Below are positions 34,088 to 41,907 of a stretch of 64,000 nucleotides of DNA, in pieces. Within the stretch, counting starts at the first letter, position 1; each line of letters begins with the position of its first letter. A program made the translations under genes and the position numbers. Under the pieces are notes generated by a model. The model was not told the origin of the DNA. It searched no databases and worked only from the letters and a program-made list of their open reading frames with translations. This DNA is from JARLGU01 sp036504535 (lineage in GTDB: Bacteria; Armatimonadota; Armatimonadia; Armatimonadales; Capsulimonadaceae): NCBI GenBank assembly GCA_036504535.1, contig DASXUY010000049.1:62001-126000 (forward strand). Reading direction: 5' to 3'.

Positions 34088-36952
34088 CTAAGCGGTGGCG
34101 GCTTCGATAGCGTCCAGCAAGCTAAGGCTGCGGGCGCGTTGGGCCTGGGCAGCATAGCGTTTGGCGTCAAGCTTTTGCCTGATCTCCGCTTTGAGATCGC
34201 GCGGGTCAATCAGGATCCACGCGCCCACGCCGTGAGTTTGGCGCAGAAGTGACGCCGCCTCGATAATAAGTGCGGCTTTGTCTAGCTTGCCCATCGCAAC
34301 GCTCACCTTCGCCATCCCCTCAAAAGCTGCTATGGCGACCGGTACAGCCGACCATTCGTCGGCAATCGCCAGTGCAGCGGTGAAGGTTCTCTCGGCAATC
34401 ATCAAGTCCGCCCCCGCGAACGCTGCAATCCTGCCGTAGGCAGCAAGAGTGGTCGCCGTTTCAAGCTCATCCGTCCCACCCATGACTGTGCCGGTAAGGC
34501 CTGCAATACGAGCGAGCGCTTCGGCGGTCCTGCCGTCAGCAGCGTCAGCGTAGGCGACAATCCGCTCGCGGCTCGCACATACCCAATCGGGGGCTTCGGC
34601 GGTAATCTGCGCGGCCAGATCGCGGGCAAGTTGTACGCTCCCTTGAACGAGCGCCAACTGCGCCGCTACGACCGTAACCAAATCTGCGTCTACACTCTCA
34701 TGCCCTAACAATTCGAGGTGCGCTGCGGCTTGCGAATTGTTACCCGCCATGATTTCGAGACGCGCCAGCAGTAATAGCGACTGGGCCACGAGATCGTCGC
34801 CGACAGCTTCGGCGTTCGCAGCTTCAACAACGCCAGTCATCAATGCCACTGCCGCATTCACCTTGCCGCGCACATGCCAAAATGGCGCTGTGGCGACAGC
34901 TGCGCGAATGGCGGTAAGCGAGCTCTGCTCGGATTCGATGCGCTGAGTGATTGCGGCAACGATGTTACCCAGATCGGCTTCGATATGATCGATTTGGGGA
35001 AGAGTGGTCGCTGGAGCGTTATCGATGGCCAACTGCAGGTAGAACCGCACAAACTCGGCCCGGAGCTTCTCAATATCATCGTCATGCTCGATCAGCGTAT
35101 CGAGCGCATACTGCTTGATGATCCGCAAGAGCCGATAGCGCGCCCGGTCGCCTGCGTTCCATGTAACGGTCACGAGAGACGCGTCGACCAGTCTGCCAAG
35201 GATATCGAGCATATCGCCTGGCTTCACCCCCGCAATGCCACAGATGGCTTCAGCAGCATCCAGCGTCCAGCCGTCCTCAAACAGTCCAAGCCTCGCAAGC
35301 ACAATCCGCTCGGTGTCCGTAAGCAACGCGTAGCTCCACTCGATGGCTGCACGAATGCTCTTGTGCCTTGCGGGCATGCCCTGCCGGCCCGTCCCGAGGT
35401 GAGAGTAGCTTGTGCGTGCTCGCTTGGCGATCTCCTGTACCGACATCATATTCGTTCGCGATGCGGCTAGCTCTATCGCAAGAGGCAGGCCCTCCAGTTC
35501 TCGGCAAATGGTGGCGACTGACGCTGCGTTATCGCTAGTTAGGGAAAAGCCGGGCGAGACTTCGGCGGCGCGTGCGAGAAACAGCCTTACCGAATCGGAA
35601 GCAATCAATGCGGGAGCGAGGTCCGGCGCAATGGGTCTATCCGGGCTGCCCGACCATGCCAGGCTTGGCACGCTCAGCGGAGCGACCTTGTAGACCACTT
35701 CGCCCGCGAGTCCCAATGCCTGCCGGCTGGTCGCGAGAACACGTGCACTTGGATAGGCGCGTAATAGGCGTGCTGTGACATTAGCTGCATCGCTCAGCAC
35801 TTGCTCACAGTTATCGAGTACTACCAAGAACTGCCCGCGCTTCACCTGATGAAAGCCGCTCCCAGATCCTAGCAGAGCCGGATCATCTTCGAAGCCCACA
35901 GAAGCGGCAACTGCTGCCGCGAGCGTCTGGTTATCGGTAACACCTGACAAATCGACGAAACGAACTCCGTCGCGATACCGTTCAACCAACTCGCGCGCCG
36001 TCTGTATTGCCAGGTGTGTCTTCCCTGCGCCACCGAATCCGATAAGCGTCACTACCCGCGCGGCTTCAAGACGCACCTTAATCGCGGTGATATCGCGCTC
36101 ACGCCCGATCAGCGATGATAGCGTTGACGGTAGATCCACAATCCGTTCGACGGTGTGATTTGAGCGGTCGACGGACGCATCCTCAATCGGCGCGCCCGGA
36201 TCAAGTCGCTTCTTCGCTGCACGGCGAACTTCGTCGTAAATAGCGACTGTCGCGGGCGATGGTTGGGCACGGAGGTCTTCGGAAAGGCGGGTACGGAGGT
36301 CGCGATAGAGCACATACGCCTCAGGGTAGTCGCCTTTCAGGGCGAGAAGTTTCATCAGCGCCTGGTATGCGCTTTCCCGGTAGGGGTCGGCTACGGTTAA
36401 GCGACGATAGAGGTCGATCGCTGCAGCAACGTCCCGCTCCTCAGCACGCGCCGCAGCAGCAAGCTCAAGCGCGTTCAAGTACGACGCTTCGCGAACTTGC
36501 CGGTCGGGCCATATTGCTTCATCAGAAGAGCCGTCCAGCAGGGGACCACGATAAAGGCGGACGGCCTCCGCTGCGGAATCGGCATCACCGCGCGCTATCG
36601 CGGCATCAAACCGGATAACGTCTACGGCTACGTCGCTAGCTCTGAATTGAAGCGTGCGGGTTGATGGGGATTCGATCAGCGATGCGCATTCGCCGAGAGC
36701 ATGACGAAGATCGCTAAGAGTTTGGCGGACACTGGCGAGTGCCTGGGCCTCGTCACTATCGGGCCATAAGCTACCAGCAAGCCAGGAACGGTCAACAGGC
36801 TTGCCTGCCCGCGCGATGAGGAGCGCAAGAAGGACTTGCCCTTTGCGCGACCGCAAGCGGCCCATCGGCTTCCCTGCAATCTGAACGTCGAACCCGCCAA
36901 GCAGGTTGAAGTAAGATTCTGGTGTTGTGGCGTCTGGCTCTTGGATTGTCAT
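34088..36952 (-). CDS. SARP-like transcriptional regulator: winged helix, BTAD, NB-ARC ATPase
   Basis: 954 residues. N-terminal OmpR-type winged helix (~15-95: FDVQIAGKPMGRLRSRKGQ, LAGSLWPDSDEAQA), bacterial transcriptional activation domain (~100-255), then an NTPase with Walker A LIGFGGAGKTHLA and Walker B FLVVLDNCEQVLSDA, an LEGLPLAIELAASR motif and winged-helix and helical repeats to the end. This AfsR/LuxR-like layout belongs to STAND ATPases that act as signal-controlled switches. Targets are unknown; the convergent LCP/GT operon and the divergent small gene are neighbours only. AfsR-type proteins are best known from actinomycetes, but also occur in Chloroflexota and Armatimonadota. Confidence 0.93.
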   Translation of the reverse strand: MTIQEPDATTPESYFNLLGGFDVQIAGKPMGRLRSRKGQVLLALLIARAGKPVDRSWLAGSLWPDSDEAQALASVRQTLSDLRHALGECASLIESPSTRTLQFRASDVAVDVIRFDAAIARGDADSAAEAVRLYRGPLLDGSSDEAIWPDRQVREASYLNALELAAAARAEERDVAAAIDLYRRLTVADPYRESAYQALMKLLALKGDYPEAYVLYRDLRTRLSEDLRAQPSPATVAIYDEVRRAAKKRLDPGAPIEDASVDRSNHTVERIVDLPSTLSSLIGRERDITAIKVRLEAARVVTLIGFGGAGKTHLAIQTARELVERYRDGVRFVDLSGVTDNQTLAAAVAASVGFEDDPALLGSGSGFHQVKRGQFLVVLDNCEQVLSDAANVTARLLRAYPSARVLATSRQALGLAGEVVYKVAPLSVPSLAWSGSPDRPIAPDLAPALIASDSVRLFLARAAEVSPGFSLTSDNAASVATICRELEGLPLAIELAASRTNMMSVQEIAKRARTSYSHLGTGRQGMPARHKSIRAAIEWSYALLTDTERIVLARLGLFEDGWTLDAAEAICGIAGVKPGDMLDILGRLVDASLVTVTWNAGDRARYRLLRIIKQYALDTLIEHDDDIEKLRAEFVRFYLQLAIDNAPATTLPQIDHIEADLGNIVAAITQRIESEQSSLTAIRAAVATAPFWHVRGKVNAAVALMTGVVEAANAEAVGDDLVAQSLLLLARLEIMAGNNSQAAAHLELLGHESVDADLVTVVAAQLALVQGSVQLARDLAAQITAEAPDWVCASRERIVAYADAADGRTAEALARIAGLTGTVMGGTDELETATTLAAYGRIAAFAGADLMIAERTFTAALAIADEWSAVPVAIAAFEGMAKVSVAMGKLDKAALIIEAASLLRQTHGVGAWILIDPRDLKAEIRQKLDAKRYAAQAQRARSLSLLDAIEAATA

Positions 36953-37358
36953 TCGCTAGCCGTTTAGGCCAATGGTGATACTGCAGCGTTGCAGGCTATC
37001 ACAGTGTTTGCTGGACAACATTTCGCTACCGATGAATCGAATGAAGGTCTCTGCTTACCCGGGGCGAGCGCATTCGCTCCTGATATCAGGACGATACCAG
37101 CGGGCATTTTGTTCCACTGGCACCTTGTATCCCCACGAGGATCGCGTCAACCATTACAGCTGCGGTTCGGTCGGGAGTATTTCTAAATGATACCCGTTGC
37201 ACCCACGTAACTGTGCCGGGTGCCGATATGGCTTCCCAGTTTAGCATTCGGCACTATTTAATGATCAAGTAGTAACTCAGCATACCGCGCCAATATGCTC
37301 TAGTAAGTTTCGGAATTCGCGCTGGACGGTATTAACAGGGATTAGGAGGCGGAACACT
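36953..37358. other. 406-bp divergent gap
   Basis: Between the SARP-like gene and the small gene at 37359. Apart from the inverted repeat at 36975 I see only short overlapping frames of about 65-70 codons near 36972-37190 without ribosome sites, which I do not call. Confidence 0.4.
36975..37002. promoter_or_regulatory. Imperfect inverted repeat just upstream of the SARP-like gene
   Basis: GTGATA-CTGCA on the left and TGCAG-GC-TATCAC on the right, 23 bp before the start codon. A possible autoregulatory site; weak support. Confidence 0.3.
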
Positions 37359-37634
37359 ATGACTGATATGCGCACTAGCCGAGAACTTCCCGTCGAAGGC
37401 GTGGTCGAGCACTCTGCTGGCCAGGAAAATGATGGCACAACCAACGTTAGCGGGACCGGGCAACGGTACGGTGAGCCGGACGTAGCTCGAACGGCCTCAT
37501 TCGACCAGGACAACCCGCACATTATCCTTGCCAAGCTTACCCCTCACCGCGATGATACGGTCGTTGACCCCGCATCAACTGGGCACGCGCCGGGACAAAA
37601 GTCCGGCGAAGTCTACGGAGGTCAGCGCCCATAG
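37359..37634 (+). CDS. Small hydrophilic protein of unknown function
   Basis: 91 residues; TTAGGAGG upstream gives a convincing start at ATG 37359. The sequence is Asp/Glu/Thr/Gly-rich, has no Cys, no membrane segment and little predicted fold (QENDGTTNVSGTGQRYGEPD). It looks intrinsically disordered, like small stress-associated proteins, but I recognise no family. It converges with the diguanylate cyclase gene, 11 bp apart. Confidence 0.65.
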   Translation: MTDMRTSRELPVEGVVEHSAGQENDGTTNVSGTGQRYGEPDVARTASFDQDNPHIILAKLTPHRDDTVVDPASTGHAPGQKSGEVYGGQRP

Positions 37635-37645
37635 GCTGATCGTCA

Positions 37646-39970
37646 CTAAGCAGCTCGCCGCTGTGCCAGGACGACGTGCCCCTCGGCCTCTTGCGACGCC
37701 CTAATCTCGTCGTCGTGAACCTGGAAGATATGCGTCACCTTGTTACGGCCGTTCTCCTTTGAGGCATACAGCCCTCTATCTGATTCTGAGATGAGATCAG
37801 CGGGCGACTGAACGCCCGGAAGTAGAGTGGAAACTCCAAAACTTGCCGTGATTATCTGATCTTTCCATGATGCGGATTCGATGGCTGATCGGAAGCGTTC
37901 TCCTACGACCATGGCACCGGGATAGTCCGTGTTGGTGAGGATGATCGCGAACTCTTCGCCACCGTATCGCGCAACGAAGTCGGTGACGCGCGCTTCCTGC
38001 TGCAGCACTCGGGCTACAGTCTTGAGAACCTCGTCGCCAGCGGGATGGCCGTAAGTGTCGTTAAAGACCTTAAACTTGTCAACGTCGAGCAAAATGAGCG
38101 ACAGCGGGACGCCGTACCGTACCGACCGCTGCTGTTCAGCTTCGAGTCGCTCCTGGAATGCGCGGTGATTCTTGAGGCCCGTGAGGCCGTCGAGGGTCGC
38201 TAGGGCCCTGAGCTTGGCGTTTGCCTCAAGAAGCTCTGCCTGCTGGATCTCAAGCTTGGCGTGCGCATCATTGAGCATGACCATCTGTTCACGCACTTTC
38301 TGCTCATAGTGCTTGCGCTGCGTGATGTCCGTAACGGTCACCACTGCGGCATAGGGCTTGTTGCTGTCCGCACGGAACAGAGGCGCGCAGTTGAGAGATA
38401 GCCATGCAAGCCGTCCGCCCGGCTTTTGCAAACCGAGAACTACCTCATGAAGCGTGACACCAGAGTCGAGTGTCATTTGCGCAGGCCACGTTTCCAGGCT
38501 AGCTTCGCCACCGTTCTCGTAAATGAACCGCCACCCCAAGTCGGTTACTGAGCGCCCGACCAAGGTCTTGTCTTCGACCCCAAGAAGCAGTTCGGCGGTG
38601 CGGTTGCTGAGCGTGACCATCTGGTCAGCGTCGATGAGTAGCAAGCCTTCCTGCATCGAATGTAACGCAGACCGGAAGCGCTCTTCGGAATCACGCAGAT
38701 TTTCCTGGGTGAGCTTGAGATCGGTAATGTCGACGTTCGCGCAAATGGCGCCAACGATTTCGCCGTCGCTGCCCCGAAGTGGGAATGTGCTGGTCAAAAC
38801 GCGGCAATGAGTGCCATCGGCGCGCACGTGCTTCCACTCATATCCTTCAATGACCTCGCCGTTGAAGACGCGGTGCGTTACTTCCTTGATGCGATCCGTG
38901 TCCTCAGGGAGCCACACTGTATCCCACAGTGTCTGCTGAAAGACTCGCTCAGTTGAAAGGCCATACTGAGCTTCCGACGCGCGATTCCATTCGAATATTC
39001 GCCCGTCTGAATCGAAGCAGAAGCACGCAACCGGCAGGCTTTGGAACAGCTCTTCGAACCGCTTCGACGCCTGCTGGAGAAGCTGGTTGACATCGCTCAA
39101 CGCGTCGGCTGTCATTGTCAGCTGATCTTCGCGGCCAATGATCTCAGCCTGCTGAGTTTCAAGGCGACCGTTGCGATCCTCGAGTTCCTTGTTCTGCCAC
39201 TCGATTCTCTGTTCGACATCCCTCAAATGATGGACTATCTTCAGGCACTTGACGAGAAACAATGCGAGAGCGAGCAACGAAAGCGAAAAGATGACATAAG
39301 CGCGTGATTCACGCTGACGAACGCCGTCGCTGAGGCGATTTGCTGTTTTTTCTGCGGCGGAGTTCAGTTGTGATGTCGTTAACCAATCCACCTTGCCGTT
39401 GGATTCGATCTGACCTTTGAACTTCGTCCACGGCGAGTTCACCCCGGCAGCGCCCTCAGGGTAGCTACTGGCGAGGCGTCGAAACGTAGTGTCCATCTTG
39501 CCGTAGTGGGAGCGCCAATCGCCGGATGCTAGACCGTTACTGCTCGTATAGACCGCGACGCTATCGCTTCGAAGGGTCGCGGTCATTTCCAGATAGTTCA
39601 TTGCGGATGCCGTCATTCGCGCTTCGCTACATGCGTACGCGAGCAGGGCGATTGGAACGGCGGCGATGATGGCGATGAAAAACGGCAACTGCCGGGATCG
39701 CGAGTTAAGGGTGGGATCTGGATCTGCTGCGGCGAACAAATATCCAATTGCGGCGAGAACTGGCGTGAGATCGGCAGCCCATAGCGCAGCGTAGTGCTCC
39801 TGCGCGGAAACGAACGCACTGAGACTGAAAGCGCCCTGCAAGCACATGGCAAGAGTTGCCACAACTGGCACGATAAGGCCTATGAGTGCTCCGGTCAGTA
39901 GTCGCTTAATCAAAGGGGCGATGATCCTCGTTTGCTCGTATTGAATGGGTCGCGGGCCGGCGCGGCCCAT
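37646..39970 (-). CDS. Membrane-bound PAS-PAS-GGDEF diguanylate cyclase
   Basis: 774 residues. Several N-terminal membrane segments (LIGLIVPVVATLAMCLQ, LPFFIAIIAAVPIALLAYACS) and another near 235 flank a CHASE-like sensing loop (~125-225). A coiled segment (VEQRIEWQNKELEDRNGRLETQ, in part) leads to PAS domains at ~310-430 and ~435-555, then a GGDEF domain. The active-site motif is YGGEEF, preceded five residues earlier by RVTD, the product-binding I-site, so it should make c-di-GMP with feedback control. The ATG at 39970 has its ribosome site too close; TTG near codon 20 is an alternative start. Confidence 0.95.
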   Translation of the reverse strand: MGRAGPRPIQYEQTRIIAPLIKRLLTGALIGLIVPVVATLAMCLQGAFSLSAFVSAQEHYAALWAADLTPVLAAIGYLFAAADPDPTLNSRSRQLPFFIAIIAAVPIALLAYACSEARMTASAMNYLEMTATLRSDSVAVYTSSNGLASGDWRSHYGKMDTTFRRLASSYPEGAAGVNSPWTKFKGQIESNGKVDWLTTSQLNSAAEKTANRLSDGVRQRESRAYVIFSLSLLALALFLVKCLKIVHHLRDVEQRIEWQNKELEDRNGRLETQQAEIIGREDQLTMTADALSDVNQLLQQASKRFEELFQSLPVACFCFDSDGRIFEWNRASEAQYGLSTERVFQQTLWDTVWLPEDTDRIKEVTHRVFNGEVIEGYEWKHVRADGTHCRVLTSTFPLRGSDGEIVGAICANVDITDLKLTQENLRDSEERFRSALHSMQEGLLLIDADQMVTLSNRTAELLLGVEDKTLVGRSVTDLGWRFIYENGGEASLETWPAQMTLDSGVTLHEVVLGLQKPGGRLAWLSLNCAPLFRADSNKPYAAVVTVTDITQRKHYEQKVREQMVMLNDAHAKLEIQQAELLEANAKLRALATLDGLTGLKNHRAFQERLEAEQQRSVRYGVPLSLILLDVDKFKVFNDTYGHPAGDEVLKTVARVLQQEARVTDFVARYGGEEFAIILTNTDYPGAMVVGERFRSAIESASWKDQIITASFGVSTLLPGVQSPADLISESDRGLYASKENGRNKVTHIFQVHDDEIRASQEAEGHVVLAQRRAA

Positions 39971-40195
39971 TCCTTGTATCGATTATCGGGCAAATTTAAC
40001 AGGTTCCTCAGTGGCAGCGGCTTTTGCACACCTCGCAATGATTGTAGTTTTGTGCGAACTAACGCGTGTATAGGTACAAAATATGCCTGAAGTTTAGCCT
40101 CGAACCACCTGGGGTAGCACTGTGACAACCGTTATCGTGTGAGGTTAACTCCCGGCGACGGGATCACTACTGACGCGAGGAAACGAGGTTCAAAT

Positions 40196-40861
40196 ATGGC
40201 CGAGCATAAGGCAACAACTCTAGTGAATGCTCCTGTGGGGCAAGTCTATCAACTCTTCAGTCACTTCAACGACTATCCAAAATTCATGTCGCACATAAAA
40301 GAAGTGACTTACACCGATTCAAACACCAGTCATTGGGTGGCCGACGTCGTGGGCCATCACGAATGGAATGCAGTCAACGACGGCTGGAAGGAAAACGAAA
40401 CCATAGGATGGCGCTCGACGGATGGCCTGCAAAACTCTGGCACCGTCCGCTTCAACGCGTCGGGTCCGACGACAACGACGGTGGAAGTATCAATTTCGTA
40501 TGATCCACCCGCGGGCGTTCTCGGTGACCTTGGCGAGGCGCTCGGCGCAGGAGCCGCATTCGAACACGCACTCCAAAGCGACCTTGATCGGTTTGCCGAA
40601 ATGGTCCGCCAATCGCCGCCGGGAGCCCTGGACCCGACTTCGTCGACGTACTTGTTCAACCCGGATAGCGCGGCCAGCAAAGGCACCACCACGCCAGCTC
40701 AGGATGCCACGATGACAGGCGACAACACGGCACGCGAGGAAGCGGTCACTGCTGCGGAGCGAGGATATTACGAGGACGAAATCAATAACTCCGATCGGAC
40801 ATCGGCCTCCGGGGCATCGGCGGAGAACTCAGCGGATACAACCGAACGAAACGCATGGTAA
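40196..40861 (+). CDS. SRPBCC-fold (COQ10/polyketide cyclase-like) protein
   Basis: 221 residues from ATG 40196, with ACGAGG 7-8 nt before it; the frame extends upstream without family similarity. Residues 1-145 form a START-like SRPBCC domain: ATTLVNAPVGQVYQLFSHFNDYPKFMSHIKEV (in part), VVGHHEWNAVNDGW, VEVSISYDPPAGVLGDLGE. The C-terminal ~75 residues are Ser/Thr/Asp-rich and disordered. Such proteins bind a hydrophobic ligand; the type near 'cyclase/dehydrase' proteins is often stress-linked in bacteria. Ligand unknown. Confidence 0.88.
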   Translation: MAEHKATTLVNAPVGQVYQLFSHFNDYPKFMSHIKEVTYTDSNTSHWVADVVGHHEWNAVNDGWKENETIGWRSTDGLQNSGTVRFNASGPTTTTVEVSISYDPPAGVLGDLGEALGAGAAFEHALQSDLDRFAEMVRQSPPGALDPTSSTYLFNPDSAASKGTTTPAQDATMTGDNTAREEAVTAAERGYYEDEINNSDRTSASGASAENSADTTERNAW

Positions 40862-40868
40862 ACCGATA

Positions 40869-41085
40869 GGGTGTGTTTCACGAGGGTTGCAAGCGGCAGG
40901 TAAACTTGGGCAACCGGGTGCCCAAGTTCGCCGGGACTGAAGATCCCGGCCTGACGCAGAACACCCCCTTGTTCGCAGGCGAACTCAAGTGCGGGGCTAA
41001 GTGTGCGCCGGAGCCGCACCAATCGAGGCTGTGGCCTGTCAAACTGCCGACCCTTGGCCGCTTGCCACTTTCGTGAAGCACACCC
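40869..41085 (+). ncRNA. Candidate 217-nt structured RNA or MITE-like folded element
   Basis: The ends pair: GGGTGTGTTTCACGA (40869-40883) with TCGTGAAGCACACCC (41071-41085), one G-U, then GCAAGCGGC (40889-40897) with GCCGCTTGC (41057-41065). Inside are consecutive perfect hairpins: AACTTGGGC/GCCCAAGTT (40903-40928), GCCGGGA/TCCCGGC (40930-40950), GTTCGC/GCGAAC (40971-40984, extendable with CCCC/GGGG), GTGCG/CGCAC (41003-41019) and AGGC/GCCT (41026-41037). This is a multi-branch fold closed by a ~24-bp stem. I find no tmRNA, RNase P, SRP or riboswitch signature. Strand is a guess. Confidence 0.55.
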
Positions 41086-41127
41086 AAACCTTTAATATAC
41101 GCAGGAAAAACAGAACACTATCTCGAA

Positions 41128-41149
41128 GAGCCCACAGTTATGTGGGCTC
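41128..41149 (+). promoter_or_regulatory. Hairpin overlapping the start codon of the next gene
   Basis: GAGCCCACA-GTTA-TGTGGGCTC, a perfect 9-bp stem followed by T-rich sequence (CATTCTTTT). The ATG at 41140 lies at the loop/right-arm junction. It could terminate the upstream RNA or block translation initiation. Confidence 0.55.
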
Positions 41150-41907
41150 TCATTCTTTTGCGTGCAGTGATCTTGCTTATTGGTTTGGGGGCGGCCCAAG
41201 TATCAGCTGACTCGAACGCGCAATCATACACGCCGCCCGACCATGAAGTGGTCTGCAAAATCGTACCAGGTCGGTTCGCGGCAGGTTCAACGCCCCAGTT
41301 TGCTGTGTGGTCGAGGCGCCCGAGCGATAGTATTAATGTGATTCGAGTCGTCGCTCGCAGCGGATCACAGTGGCAAACCCTCGCCAAGGGGTATCATTCA
41401 CGCGTTTACGACTTGCAGGCAGGTGACATTGAGGGACGCGGTCTGGACGACATCGTGGTCGGCCTTATCCAGCGCACCAAACTCAGTACGGCCATCGACC
41501 GCCGGATTCACGTCTACGCCGTAGATAAGGGGCGAGGATTTCGCCCCCGATGGCGAGGCAGCAGCCTGAGCTACCCGTTTGACAGTTTCATAGTAGCAAC
41601 ACCGCTACCCGGGCGAGGCAATCGAGCGGTGCTGATCGCCGCCGAACGCAATCCATTACCCGAGTACTCAGGATTCGCCGTGGTGACGGTGTACCGGTGG
41701 AGCGGTTTTGGCTTTACGGTTGACTGGCAAACGCCAGTTCGGGGCCAGGTCCGCGACATTCGGCCCAGCAAAACCGGGCCGCAGTTGTTCGATTTCACGC
41801 AAATTAACGGCGATGTCAGCCGAAAACTGTACGTCTATTCAGACCCGTGGCACGTCGAGACGCAGGCTGCTCTGCCGCCTCGCCCCATCGCTAGAGAGGC
41901 CCTATGA
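41140..41907 (+). CDS. Exported FG-GAP/VCBS-like protein
   Basis: 255 residues with signal peptide WALILLRAVILLIGLGAAQVSA. The mature region has repeated strands with a QAGDIEGRGLDDIVVGL motif, as in FG-GAP beta-propeller repeats (D-x-D/G-x-D calcium loops), and AVLIAAERNPLPEYSGFAVV. Length covers only about three or four blades. It overlaps the DUF3160 gene by ATGA, so the two products are made together and probably both sit outside the cytoplasm. The start codon is inside a hairpin; TTG 41158 is a possible alternative. Function unknown. Confidence 0.8.
   Translation: MWALILLRAVILLIGLGAAQVSADSNAQSYTPPDHEVVCKIVPGRFAAGSTPQFAVWSRRPSDSINVIRVVARSGSQWQTLAKGYHSRVYDLQAGDIEGRGLDDIVVGLIQRTKLSTAIDRRIHVYAVDKGRGFRPRWRGSSLSYPFDSFIVATPLPGRGNRAVLIAAERNPLPEYSGFAVVTVYRWSGFGFTVDWQTPVRGQVRDIRPSKTGPQLFDFTQINGDVSRKLYVYSDPWHVETQAALPPRPIAREAL

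Noticed and set aside
40869..41085. Reading the folded element as tmRNA, RNase P RNA, SRP RNA or 6S RNA
   Set aside because: No CCA-type acceptor end with T-loop, no conserved RNase P core, no SRP tetraloop helix; the multi-hairpin junction does not fit the 6S rod.
40873..41087. Short frames on both strands within the folded element
   Set aside because: They follow from the inverted repeats; no ribosome site and no protein-like composition.
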